A stretch of 64,000 nucleotides of DNA from positions 99,058-163,057 of the forward strand of contig JBJYXV010000065.1 of NCBI GenBank assembly GCA_046260155.1. The letters run 5' to 3'. This document shows positions 28,468-37,261 of this stretch, piece by piece. Every line of letters begins with the position of its first letter. Within the stretch, counting starts at the first letter, position 1. Source of the stretch: PFL25 sp046260155 (GTDB lineage Bacteria; Chloroflexota; Anaerolineae; Anaerolineales; UBA4823). The notes under the pieces were generated by a model. It saw only the letters and a program-made list of their open reading frames with translations. It ran no database searches and was not told the origin of the DNA. A program made the position numbers and the translations under genes.

Positions 28468-29658
28468 ATGCAAACATACTACCCTGCAAGAAAGAATAAT
28501 AATACCCCGTCAAGGATTACCAAAAATCCTCCCTGGCAGATTGCATTAATTGCCAACGTCATCGAAGATTTCGAGCATACAGACTATGAACCTCCCGATG
28601 CCGGTGCAGAGTTTGATCGCAGGAAAACAATCGAAGCCATTGGTGCAGCGCTCGAAGCGGAAGGACATGAGGTAGTTTTTATCCAGGCTGATCAATCGCT
28701 TCCCGAATCCCTGGTCAATGTCAATCCCGACATTTGTTTTAATATTGCAGAGGGGCTCAGCGGAGATGGACGCGAAGCCCAGGTTCCCGCGCTATGCGAG
28801 TTATTAGGCATTCCTTATACTGCATCCCAGGTAGTGGCAAATGCCGTCTCGTTGAACAAAACTCTGACCAAACGTATCTGGCAGCAGCAAGGATTGCCTA
28901 CCGCTCCGTACTATGAGTTCGCTTCTTTGGAAGAAGTCGCGCATGCAGATTTACGCTTCCCATTGTTTGCCAAACCTGCCCGGGAGGGTACCGGGATGGG
29001 TATTAACAACCAGTCAATCATCTATGATCATGACGAATTGTACCAGCGTGTCAATTGGCTGCTCGAGGCATACCACCAACCTGTGCTTGTTGAAGAGTTC
29101 CTTCCAGGCCGCGAATTCACTGTTGGATTTATAGGCAACCGGGGGAATCCCGCTTTTCGCCGTCGACCGGATTTATATGATTCTGATGGTTATCACTGGT
29201 TCCCGGTCCTCGAGATCGATACTATCACCAGTGTCAGTCCAACCATTTATGGGCACGATGCAAAAGCACTGGATATTGGTACTGAAGGTGCCCCGAACTA
29301 CCTTTGTCCGGCAGACATTCCCAGGTCTATGCGTGCTCGCTTGATCGATCTTACCCGCCGGGCAGCAGAGGCGTTAGAGGTCAAGGATGTTTCCCGGGTG
29401 GATTTCCGGATCGGTGCAGATGGTGATCCATACCTGATGGAGATCAACACCCTGCCAGGTCTGAACCCATTGCTCAGTGACTTGTGTATCATGGCAGCTA
29501 CGGAGGGTATCACCCACCAGACGTTGATCAGCGAGATCCTTTACCTTGCAGCTGAACGCTACCATTTCCCATTTTCAACAGCAGTTAGTGGATATGCACC
29601 TTACTCCCAGTCGGTGAGAAAGCTCGCCCGCAGGAAAATAAATGCCACCCAGTTATAG
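28468..29658 (+). CDS. ATP-grasp ligase related to D-alanine--D-alanine ligase
   Basis: 396 residues. A 25-residue N-terminal extension precedes a Ddl-type preATP-grasp domain and ATP-grasp fold (LFAKPAREGTGMGI, VLVEEFLPGREFTVGFIG, and the Mg-binding DPYLMEINTLPGLNP). The motif that in true Ddl reads HG..GEDG..QG is here EGLSGDGREAQVP, so it belongs to a divergent branch and need not join two D-alanines. It should form an acyl phosphate and couple it to an amine. The next gene, 120 bases downstream, encodes a LysW-like carrier, which suggests that a carboxylate-amine ligation on a carrier protein should be considered. No peptidoglycan genes are nearby. AAAGG lies about 12 bases before the ATG. 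Confidence 0.82.
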   Translation: MQTYYPARKNNNTPSRITKNPPWQIALIANVIEDFEHTDYEPPDAGAEFDRRKTIEAIGAALEAEGHEVVFIQADQSLPESLVNVNPDICFNIAEGLSGDGREAQVPALCELLGIPYTASQVVANAVSLNKTLTKRIWQQQGLPTAPYYEFASLEEVAHADLRFPLFAKPAREGTGMGINNQSIIYDHDELYQRVNWLLEAYHQPVLVEEFLPGREFTVGFIGNRGNPAFRRRPDLYDSDGYHWFPVLEIDTITSVSPTIYGHDAKALDIGTEGAPNYLCPADIPRSMRARLIDLTRRAAEALEVKDVSRVDFRIGADGDPYLMEINTLPGLNPLLSDLCIMAATEGITHQTLISEILYLAAERYHFPFSTAVSGYAPYSQSVRKLARRKINATQL

Positions 29659-29778
29659 GAACCCAAATCAACCCAGATGACTTCTAATCAACAAGCTTAA
29701 AGGGATAATTTACAGCCACCTTGCGGACCGGCAAAGTAAACCCATTTTTCAATAAAATCTCAATTACAAGGAAAAAGA

Positions 29779-30003
29779 ATGAACCAAAAAGCAATCGCCA
29801 GACCTCATCAACAAACAATTGAGTGCCTTATTTGTAATGAAATCATCGATGTTGGAGGAAAACCCACGCTTGGGGTGATTGTGGAGTGTAAGAATTGCGA
29901 ATCAGTATTCGAAATCATCGAAGTTGATCCATTGACGATCGACTGGCCTTATTATGACGATGATTTCAACGATGATGAGGATTTATACGATGATGACCTC
30001 TAG
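29779..30003 (+). CDS. LysW-like amino-group carrier / zinc-finger protein with acidic tail
   Basis: 74 residues. Zinc-ribbon cysteines C16, C19, C37 and C40, and the stretch GVIVECKNCESVFEIIEVDP, match LysW, which carries alpha-aminoadipate or glutamate on its C-terminal glutamate in lysine/arginine synthesis. Here the usual EDWGE ending is absent. Instead the tail runs DWPYYDDDFNDDEDLYDDDL, very acidic and ending in leucine. Thus it is either a LysW relative with another attachment chemistry or one needing trimming. AAGG lies 7 bases before the ATG. It follows the Ddl-like ATP-grasp gene; no lysJ, lysK, lysY or lysZ homologues are in the window. Confidence 0.75.
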   Translation: MNQKAIARPHQQTIECLICNEIIDVGGKPTLGVIVECKNCESVFEIIEVDPLTIDWPYYDDDFNDDEDLYDDDL

Positions 30004-30579
30004 GTCTGGCAGTAAGGTTAATATCTAGAGCTAGAATTCGATTTTATCCTAGATTTTCGAAGATCCTCTGATTTATTCCTGCTGGAAGCCCGGAGAATTT
30101 ATCGTTCATCACCGATGAAGGTAAATTCCCCTGATGGCAGGATTCCGCTGGCATCTTATGGAGATCTGGTTTGGTGGGACAGGCGAATTTCCAGGGTGGA
30201 GAATTTAAGGATTTGATCATTGAGACTTCCGTTAAGCCATTGTCTTTCCAATCTGGAAGGGAAATCTTTTGATACTTTTGGATGATGGCTACCACACGAT
30301 TTCTGTGGCTGGAATAAATACTCGCCAATCCAAAAACCTATCGCGGGACCGGTGCAGCACAGAATAACCACCTTCACTCGTTAGGTAGCCCAGGAAGATA
30401 TATAATTAAAATAAAGTTGACTGGAGCGGATTGGGTTACTCATTGGCGGATTTTGAAACAGCGACAACAGGATGATGACTCTTGGTCAAGAAGTTCCATT
30501 TACCGTCCCCTTTATGACTCTAATCATGAAACCAAATTTGTCCCCTTAGGGGAAAATTAATTCCCTATTTTAACCAGAA
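30004..30579. other. 576-base gap; possible decayed gene on the minus strand
   Basis: No convincing plus-strand gene. On the minus strand two overlapping short frames (30377-30156 and 30328-30044) together read somewhat protein-like (VKVVILCCTGPAIGFW, then VVAIIQKYQKISLPDW in another frame), which could be a frameshifted remnant. I could not assign a family. No promoter or riboswitch was recognised upstream of the P-type ATPase. Confidence 0.3.
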
Positions 30580-33108
30580 ATGCCTGAAATAGAACCACCT
30601 GCATATTGGTCATTATCCGTGGAGGATGCCTTTACTCTTGAAGATAGTTCTTCGAGTGGCTTAACCAATGAAGATGCTGCGCAGCGACTAAACCAGCATG
30701 GATTAAATTCATTGGTTTCAAAAGATAAGGTAGCTCCCTTGATTGCATTCATCAATCAATTCAAAAATCCTATTGTTTTAATCCTGATTTTTGCAACGAT
30801 AGTAAGTTTGTTTGTTCAGGAGTGGGTTGATGCCGTCATCATCCTGGCGATCGTTTTAGGAAGCACCCTGTTGAGTTTTTATCAAGAGAACAAAGCTAGC
30901 AACGCTTTGGAAGAACTCAAAGCTCAGGTTTCCATAAAAACGTCGGTGTTGCGGAACAAGCAAAAGATTGAGATCCCTGTCAAAGAAATTGTTCCAGGGG
31001 ATGTGGTGGTTCTCTCCGCAGGTAGCCTGGTTCCAGCGGATGGTTTATTGATTGAAACGCAGGATTTTTTCGTGAATCAGGCGGTGTTAACAGGTGAAAC
31101 GTTCCCGATTGAGAAAGAGGTGGGGACCGTGCAAATAAACGCCAGCCTTGCTGAGCGTACAAACTGCATATTCATGGGCACCAATGTACGCTCGGGCACT
31201 GCTAAAGCCTTAATCATGCAGACTGGTATAAATACTGTCTTCGGACAGATTGCTGGCTCCCTCAATATACGTCCCCCTGAAACAGAATTCGAACGCGGCA
31301 TCCGCCATTTTGGATTGCTGCTTACGGAAATGATGTTAGTCATGGTGGTGTTGGTCTTTGCCGTTAATGTGTATTTTAATAAGCCAATCCTGGATTCTTT
31401 CCTTTTTTCTATTGCCCTTGCGGTTGGGTTGACCCCTCAGTTGCTTCCAGCCATTATCGGCATCAATTTATCCAAGGGTTCACAGGCGATGGCGAAAGCC
31501 GGGGTGATAGTGCGAAAACCTAACGCTATCGAAGATTTCGGCAGCATGGATGTACTCTGCACAGATAAAACTGGCACCCTAACCCAGGGTGTTGTGAAAC
31601 TAGATCAGGCATGCGACCCTTTCGGAAGTGAATCGGAAATTATTTTTCAATTGGCTTACTTGAATGCCTCTCTCCAAACCGGGTTATCAAACCCACTGGA
31701 TGATGCAATTGTTGCTCGTGGTAATCCGGGGATAAATGGGATCATCAAACTCGGGGAAATACCTTACGATTTCATGCGCAAGCGCTTGACAGTGGTAACA
31801 GAAGAGCAGGGATTATCCAAGTTGATCACCAAGGGGGCCCTCGATAATATTCTGGAAATCTGTACACAAATCAACAATGGGCACCAACTCCTGCCGTTGG
31901 GTGATGACCAGCTGTATGGAATCAGGGAGCGTTTTACTCATTGGAGCGGAGAAGGATTTCGCGTTCTGGGTGTGGCCACCAAATTGTGCCCTCCCGCTGA
32001 AAAATACACGCCATCAGATGAAGAAAATATGGTATTCGAGGGCTTTCTCCTTTTTTTTGATCCCCCTAAACCAGATGTAGATAAAACAATCAGGCAATTA
32101 TCAGAATTAGGGATTGAACTCAAAATTGTTACGGGTGATAATAAACTTGTGGCAGTCCACGCGGCCGAGACGATCGGGATCAATCTTCCCAATGTTTTAA
32201 CTGGACAAGATTTAAACAATCTCGACGATAATGCTTTATTGCATGCTGTAGAAAAAACAAATTTATTCGCAGAAGTCGACCCCAACCAGAAACAGCGCAT
32301 CATCATCGCTCTCCAAAAACGAGGTCATGTGGTTGGCTACCTGGGTGATGGGATCAATGATGCACCTTCCCTACACGATGCTGATGTTGGTATTTCGGTC
32401 GATACAGCTGTTGATGTGGCAAAGGAAGCAGCAGATTTCGTTTTACTCAAACAAGATCTTCATGTACTTCACCAGGGTATCCTTTTGGGACGGGCAACTT
32501 TTGCTAATACGATGAAATATATCAGCGTTACGACGAGTGCAAATTTTGGCAATATGTTCAGCATGGCAGGTGCATCAATATTCATCCCATTTCTTCCGCT
32601 GCTGCCTTTCCAGGTCCTGTTGACTAATTTTCTCACTGATTTCCCTGCAATGACCATTGCAACAGACAATGTCGATCCGGTTATGGTCGAAAAACCACAC
32701 CGTTGGAATATCACTTATATCCGCGAATTTATGCTAACATTCGGATTCGTCAGCTCATTATTTGATTACCTGACTTTTGGGCTGCTGCTCTTCATATTGA
32801 AAGTGTCGCAAGGTGTGTTCCATACCAGCTGGTTTATTGAATCGGTCCTGACAGAATTACTCATCATGCTGATCATTCGTACACAGCGACCTTTCTACAA
32901 AAGCAAACCCGGTAAAGCGCTTTTCTTTTCAACCATCGTAGTTGCCCTGGCCACGTTATGTCTACCCTATATTCCAAAACTTAACAAACTTCTAGGGTTC
33001 ACACCATTACCCTGGGGTTTACTGCTGGCCATGATTGGGATTACCTTATTCTATGTGCTGATAAATGAATTTGCGAAGCGATTCTTCTACCGAAGGGTGG
33101 AAATGTGA
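30580..33108 (+). CDS. mgtA: P-type ATPase, magnesium-transporting type (MgtA-like, P3B)
   Basis: 842 residues. The order is an N-terminal cytosolic segment, TM1-2 (about 63-100), an actuator domain with TGE (171-173), TM3-4 with GLTPQLLPAI, the phosphorylation loop DKTGTLT with D329, a hinge GYLGDGINDAPSL, and C-terminal TM5-10. The GSMDVLCTDKTGTLTQ wording and the IVRKPNAIEDFG segment fit MgtA/MgtB magnesium importers rather than calcium or heavy-metal pumps. The ATG at 30580 lacks a clear ribosome-binding site. The next gene overlaps by 4 bases. No magnesium-sensing leader was recognised. Confidence 0.88.
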   Translation: MPEIEPPAYWSLSVEDAFTLEDSSSSGLTNEDAAQRLNQHGLNSLVSKDKVAPLIAFINQFKNPIVLILIFATIVSLFVQEWVDAVIILAIVLGSTLLSFYQENKASNALEELKAQVSIKTSVLRNKQKIEIPVKEIVPGDVVVLSAGSLVPADGLLIETQDFFVNQAVLTGETFPIEKEVGTVQINASLAERTNCIFMGTNVRSGTAKALIMQTGINTVFGQIAGSLNIRPPETEFERGIRHFGLLLTEMMLVMVVLVFAVNVYFNKPILDSFLFSIALAVGLTPQLLPAIIGINLSKGSQAMAKAGVIVRKPNAIEDFGSMDVLCTDKTGTLTQGVVKLDQACDPFGSESEIIFQLAYLNASLQTGLSNPLDDAIVARGNPGINGIIKLGEIPYDFMRKRLTVVTEEQGLSKLITKGALDNILEICTQINNGHQLLPLGDDQLYGIRERFTHWSGEGFRVLGVATKLCPPAEKYTPSDEENMVFEGFLLFFDPPKPDVDKTIRQLSELGIELKIVTGDNKLVAVHAAETIGINLPNVLTGQDLNNLDDNALLHAVEKTNLFAEVDPNQKQRIIIALQKRGHVVGYLGDGINDAPSLHDADVGISVDTAVDVAKEAADFVLLKQDLHVLHQGILLGRATFANTMKYISVTTSANFGNMFSMAGASIFIPFLPLLPFQVLLTNFLTDFPAMTIATDNVDPVMVEKPHRWNITYIREFMLTFGFVSSLFDYLTFGLLLFILKVSQGVFHTSWFIESVLTELLIMLIIRTQRPFYKSKPGKALFFSTIVVALATLCLPYIPKLNKLLGFTPLPWGLLLAMIGITLFYVLINEFAKRFFYRRVEM

Positions 33109-34169
33109 TCATGGCAACAAGAATAAAATCTAACTTTTGGGTTATCCAGATTGGACGTTACCTGATCCCTCTGATCTGCCTGGTTTTGGCTTACCACATG
33201 TTGATTCCACAAATTGCTGCACCTGAGAAATCTTATAAATTGTTCCAGCAGATGACTTTATGGGTAGTGATGCTGGCAGTCATTGCACAGGTGATCAGCA
33301 TCTTAGGTAGTGGTTACCTTCTGCAAGCGATAGTGCACACATCTGGTGGAAAACTTGGTTTATTTCTTGGAACTTCGATTGTACTCGCTGCTGCCAGCCT
33401 GGGGATGGTCCTCGGCGGCCTGATCGGTACTGCTACGGCAACTTATCGCTGGATTCAAAAACAGGGTATCAAATCTGAAATTGCAGGATTGGCAGGTACC
33501 ATTCCAGGATTTTTCAACATCAGCGTCCTGGCTATCGTATCGGTAGCCGGGATTGCGCACCTGCTGCTGGTCCACGAGCTGTCCAACATACAAGCGGTAA
33601 GTTTCGCTTTAATACTGCTCATGTTGATCAGTCTGGTGAGCTTGAGTATTTGGGGATACCATAATCAACATAAATTGATTCACTTAGCTCATTATCTTGG
33701 TATGCGCTGGGCCAGAATCCGTAGAAAAATCTATAACCCAGATCGGATGGAAGAAAAGTTAGGTGAATTATTTCAGTCCTGGGATTTGTTGGTTGCTGGC
33801 GGTTGGCATGGTCCAGCCTTGGGAGCAACGATAAATCTGGTATTTGACATGCTGACCCTTTACCTCCTTTTTATCGCTGCTGGAAATCCGGTAAGCCCGG
33901 CAATTTTGCTGACAGGATATGGTTTACCCCTAATTTTGGGGAAAATGGCTTTTATTATTCCGGGTGGTGTGGGGATCATCGAAGGATCGATGATAGCCCT
34001 CTACAGCGGTCTAGGCGTTCCCGGTTCCATAGCTCTGGTGGTGGTCTTGACCTACCGGATGCTCTCATTTTGGCTGCCATTATTATTGGGTTTTCCAATC
34101 ATCTGGATATTACAATCAAGAGTCCAAGGTGGAATAATAAAACCAGCCGAGAATAATATACCAAGATGA
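33105..34169 (+). CDS. YbhN / LPG-synthase transmembrane-domain (flippase-like) membrane protein
   Basis: 354 residues with about eight membrane helices and the ending IPGGVGIIEGSMIALYSGLG typical of the UPF0104/LPG_synthase_TM group. Members translocate lipid-linked molecules or are the flippase half of lysyl-phosphatidylglycerol synthase; no synthase domain is present here. The GTG start at 33105 overlaps the ATPase stop by 4 bases and has AAGGG 7 bases upstream; an ATG at 33111 is the alternative. It lies between an Mg-type ATPase and a KimA-like symporter, so these three probably form one transcript. The substrate is unknown. Confidence 0.82.
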   Translation: MIMATRIKSNFWVIQIGRYLIPLICLVLAYHMLIPQIAAPEKSYKLFQQMTLWVVMLAVIAQVISILGSGYLLQAIVHTSGGKLGLFLGTSIVLAAASLGMVLGGLIGTATATYRWIQKQGIKSEIAGLAGTIPGFFNISVLAIVSVAGIAHLLLVHELSNIQAVSFALILLMLISLVSLSIWGYHNQHKLIHLAHYLGMRWARIRRKIYNPDRMEEKLGELFQSWDLLVAGGWHGPALGATINLVFDMLTLYLLFIAAGNPVSPAILLTGYGLPLILGKMAFIIPGGVGIIEGSMIALYSGLGVPGSIALVVVLTYRMLSFWLPLLLGFPIIWILQSRVQGGIIKPAENNIPR

Positions 34170-34186
34170 CAAGAAAATAATAACCA

Positions 34187-36121
34187 ATGGATCCTTCGAC
34201 AAAATCTAAAGTCACCTACCAACCTGCAACCTCACCAAAGAAATCCAGGTTGCATTCCTGGTTAATTGGTCGCCCACTTCCAACCGCAGACGCTGAACAA
34301 CAGGCGATTGGAAAACGGATCGGTTTAGCTGTCTTCTCATCAGACGCGCTTTCTTCGACAGCATATGCAACCCAAGAGATCCTGGTCATTCTGGTTGCGG
34401 CAGGTACAGCCGCCTTGAGCTTCGCCTTTCCAATTTCAATCACCATTGTTGCTCTACTTGCTATCGTCACTATCTCATACCAACAAACCATTCATGCCTA
34501 CCCGAGCGGTGGTGGGGCATATATCGTCTCAAGAGACAATTTGGGACAGTTTGCATCTCAGGTTGCCGGTGCGGCATTGCTCTCAGACTACATTCTGACT
34601 GTATCTGTTTCTGTTTCAGCAGGATTGGCTCAGGTTGTTTCTGCTTTCCCTGCGCTGATCAATTACCGGGTTTACATCGCTGTAGCCGTGGTGATGTTGA
34701 TTATGTTGATCAACCTACGTGGAGTCAAGGAATCTGGCTTCGTTTTTGCCATTCCGACTTATTTCTTCCTGGCGATGCTCACACTTACCGTTGTGGTAGG
34801 TTTGGTGCGCAATATTTCCGGGAATCTACCAGGATTGATTGATCCCCCCCCCATTATCGATATGGGGACTACCCAGGCAGTTACCCTTTTCTTATTACTG
34901 CATGCATTTTCGAGCGGAACTACGGCTCTCACCGGCGTGGAGGCAATTTCAAACGGCATCCCGGCATTTAAAGAACCGCGCAGTCGTAATGCAGGGCAAA
35001 CCCTGGTCTGGATGTCGGTCATTTTGGGATCATTATTCCTGAGCATCACTTTTTTGTCAGGAGCAATTGGTGCCGTTCCATCTGAATTCGAAACTGTGAT
35101 CTCCCAAATAGCCCGCACCGTTTTTTCGGGGCGTGGGATTCTCTACCTGAGTGTAATCGGTGCCACCACCTTGATCTTATTCATGGCCGCCAATACCGCC
35201 TTCGCGGATTTCCCCCGTTTGAGCGCCCTGCAAGCCTCCGATAAGTTCCTGCCCCGGCAGCTGACTTATCGAGGCAGTCGCCTGGTGTACTCCTGGGGCA
35301 TCGTGACACTATCCATGATCGCGGCATTAATTATCATTCTTTTCCAGGCCAATGTTACTTCGTTGATCCCCCTCTATGCTATTGGTGTATTTTTATCCTT
35401 CACCCTTTCTCAGGCTGGTATGGCTCACCGCTGGTTGAAAATTGGTATGCTCGGCCCCGAGGATGAGATCCAAGAGCAGGGATCGGTTCTCAGCTACGAT
35501 CCGAACTGGCGTTGGAAAATGATTATTAATGGATTTGGGGCGATGTGCACTGCAGTGGTGGTCATCATCTTTGCAACGACCAAATTCCAGGATGGTGCCT
35601 GGCTGGTATTAATCCTGATCCCACTCCTGGTTTCAATGTTTTATGCGATCCACCGGCACTACATCCGGCTTGCCGATGATTTATCATTAACCGATTTTGT
35701 CCCACCCCCCGTCTTGAAACATCAACGCACCATCGTGCCAATTTCCGATGTTCACAAAGGGACTCTCACTGCCCTGCGCTATGCTCGCTCTCTCAGTGAT
35801 GACGTCACGGCTGTATTTATCGCCATTGATGACGCACAGACAAAACGAATCCAGGATCGGTGGGAGAAATGGACTGAAGGTGTACCCCTGATCGTGATTG
35901 ACTCCCCGTTCAGGGAATTAATGCATCCCCTGGTGGATTATATCGATATTCAGGCAGCAAAAAATGAGCCAGGTGATATTATCACCGTTGTCGTACCAGA
36001 GTTCGTCCCCAGTCACTGGTGGCATAATTTCTTACATAACCAGCATGCGACCTGGTTGCATTTTGCTTTGCGGCATATTCCAGGGGTAGTGGTGGTGAAT
36101 GTTCCTTATCAGGTCGAGTAA
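34187..36121 (+). CDS. KimA-like potassium/proton symporter of the APC superfamily
   Basis: 644 residues: a 12-helix APC permease domain (about 45-500) and a C-terminal cytosolic domain (about 515-640) resembling the one KimA uses for regulation by c-di-AMP. Strong family wording: LAVFSSDALSSTAYATQEIL, AYPSGGGAYIVSRDNLG, SSGTTALTGVEAISNGIPAFK and HNQHATWLHFALR near the end. It would import K+ with protons. It starts 17 bases after the flippase-like gene. No ribosome-binding site is obvious before the ATG. Amino-acid transport is the main alternative but less likely given the two-domain layout. Confidence 0.87.
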   Translation: MDPSTKSKVTYQPATSPKKSRLHSWLIGRPLPTADAEQQAIGKRIGLAVFSSDALSSTAYATQEILVILVAAGTAALSFAFPISITIVALLAIVTISYQQTIHAYPSGGGAYIVSRDNLGQFASQVAGAALLSDYILTVSVSVSAGLAQVVSAFPALINYRVYIAVAVVMLIMLINLRGVKESGFVFAIPTYFFLAMLTLTVVVGLVRNISGNLPGLIDPPPIIDMGTTQAVTLFLLLHAFSSGTTALTGVEAISNGIPAFKEPRSRNAGQTLVWMSVILGSLFLSITFLSGAIGAVPSEFETVISQIARTVFSGRGILYLSVIGATTLILFMAANTAFADFPRLSALQASDKFLPRQLTYRGSRLVYSWGIVTLSMIAALIIILFQANVTSLIPLYAIGVFLSFTLSQAGMAHRWLKIGMLGPEDEIQEQGSVLSYDPNWRWKMIINGFGAMCTAVVVIIFATTKFQDGAWLVLILIPLLVSMFYAIHRHYIRLADDLSLTDFVPPPVLKHQRTIVPISDVHKGTLTALRYARSLSDDVTAVFIAIDDAQTKRIQDRWEKWTEGVPLIVIDSPFRELMHPLVDYIDIQAAKNEPGDIITVVVPEFVPSHWWHNFLHNQHATWLHFALRHIPGVVVVNVPYQVE

Positions 36122-36206
36122 AGAATTAACCACCATCGGAAATACCCTCCCGCATGAAGGATGAGCTAATCGGATATATCCATCCCAAAATTTATTCTCC
36201 TGTTTA

Positions 36207-37151
36207 ATGAAAAAAACAATCCGAAATTCCTCATCTGCTCCCGCATTCAACGTCCTGCTGTTCTCAACTTTCTGGGCACTTCAGATTTTTTTTGCCAAGT
36301 TGGGATTTAACGCCGGCGCGTCGGTCTTATCCTTCCAGCTGCTGATCACCGTAATTGCATTTTTCGTCCTGGCAGTGTTGATCCTACCCCGGGTCCGGGT
36401 CCAGTTTTACCAGCTCTTCAAGGATCAAAAGCCACTATTTTGGAAGCTTTATTTTGCTAACGGCATCCAGGCTGGCTTCGGCACCAGCCTGGCGATGGTG
36501 GGTATTGCATTAACCGATGCGGTAAATGCAGGTTTCTTGGTCAAATTTACTGTCGTAACAACAATTTTGTTCGCCTGGGTCCTGCTGAAGGAAAGAATAA
36601 CCCCGCTCAAAATTGCGACCGTGTTCTTCATGATCCTGGGTGTCTACTTGTTGACCACGCAAGGACAGGCTCTGATTCCCAGGGTTGGGGATATTTTCTT
36701 GCTCGCAGCTTGTGTATGTTGGTCTTCTGGCTCCGTGCTCGTACGGAAGTTCCTGAAAGATGAACCGCTCGATCCGGACATGGTCACGCTTCAGAAACCC
36801 CTGGCCAGCATCCCAATAATACTGGTGCTGGCAGGTATTGCTGTGGTCTCCACAAATTTTGGAAGGTTCGAGGGTGATCTATTCAGCTGCTGTAAAGCCA
36901 CATCCAATGACCTGGTCTACGGATTGTTGACAGGCTTTTGCCTGGCAATGGCCTGGATATTTATCTACCGTACACTGAAGGTTTCCACAGCTTCCTACCT
37001 AACCCTGATGTCCATGTTGACTCCCGTGATGGTCAGTGTTTTAGCCATCCTCTTCCTGGGTGAATCGTTGGTCTGGATTCAGGTAATCGGGGCCGGGTTG
37101 ATCATCCTTTCCGGAATCGTGATCTACTACAGTGATATGGCTTATGTCTGA
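36207..37151 (+). CDS. EamA/DMT-family transporter
   Basis: 314 residues with about ten membrane helices in two EamA repeats (about 10-145 and 165-310). The repeat ends VLLKERITPLKIATVFFMILGVYLL and ILFLGESLVWIQVIGAGLIILSGIVI are diagnostic for the drug/metabolite transporter family. The substrate cannot be read from sequence. It follows the KimA-like gene by 85 bases and is closed by a strong hairpin shared with the convergent AOR gene. Confidence 0.88.
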   Translation: MKKTIRNSSSAPAFNVLLFSTFWALQIFFAKLGFNAGASVLSFQLLITVIAFFVLAVLILPRVRVQFYQLFKDQKPLFWKLYFANGIQAGFGTSLAMVGIALTDAVNAGFLVKFTVVTTILFAWVLLKERITPLKIATVFFMILGVYLLTTQGQALIPRVGDIFLLAACVCWSSGSVLVRKFLKDEPLDPDMVTLQKPLASIPIILVLAGIAVVSTNFGRFEGDLFSCCKATSNDLVYGLLTGFCLAMAWIFIYRTLKVSTASYLTLMSMLTPVMVSVLAILFLGESLVWIQVIGAGLIILSGIVIYYSDMAYV

Positions 37152-37188
37152 GGGTGCGTTTCAACCAATCTGGCATAGTATTAATCAA

Positions 37189-37221
37189 AATCAGGCTCGT
37201 TCTGTTTGAACGAGCCTGATT
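37189..37221. terminator. Bidirectional terminator between convergent genes
   Basis: A perfect 14-bp stem (37189-37202 with 37208-37221) with loop TGTTT lies between the EamA gene (+) and the AOR gene (-). Both flanks are A/T-rich. Confidence 0.85.
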
Positions 37222-37261
37222 AGTATTTAAGGTTCCAGAAGGGGATCTCCCTTCGAAAACT

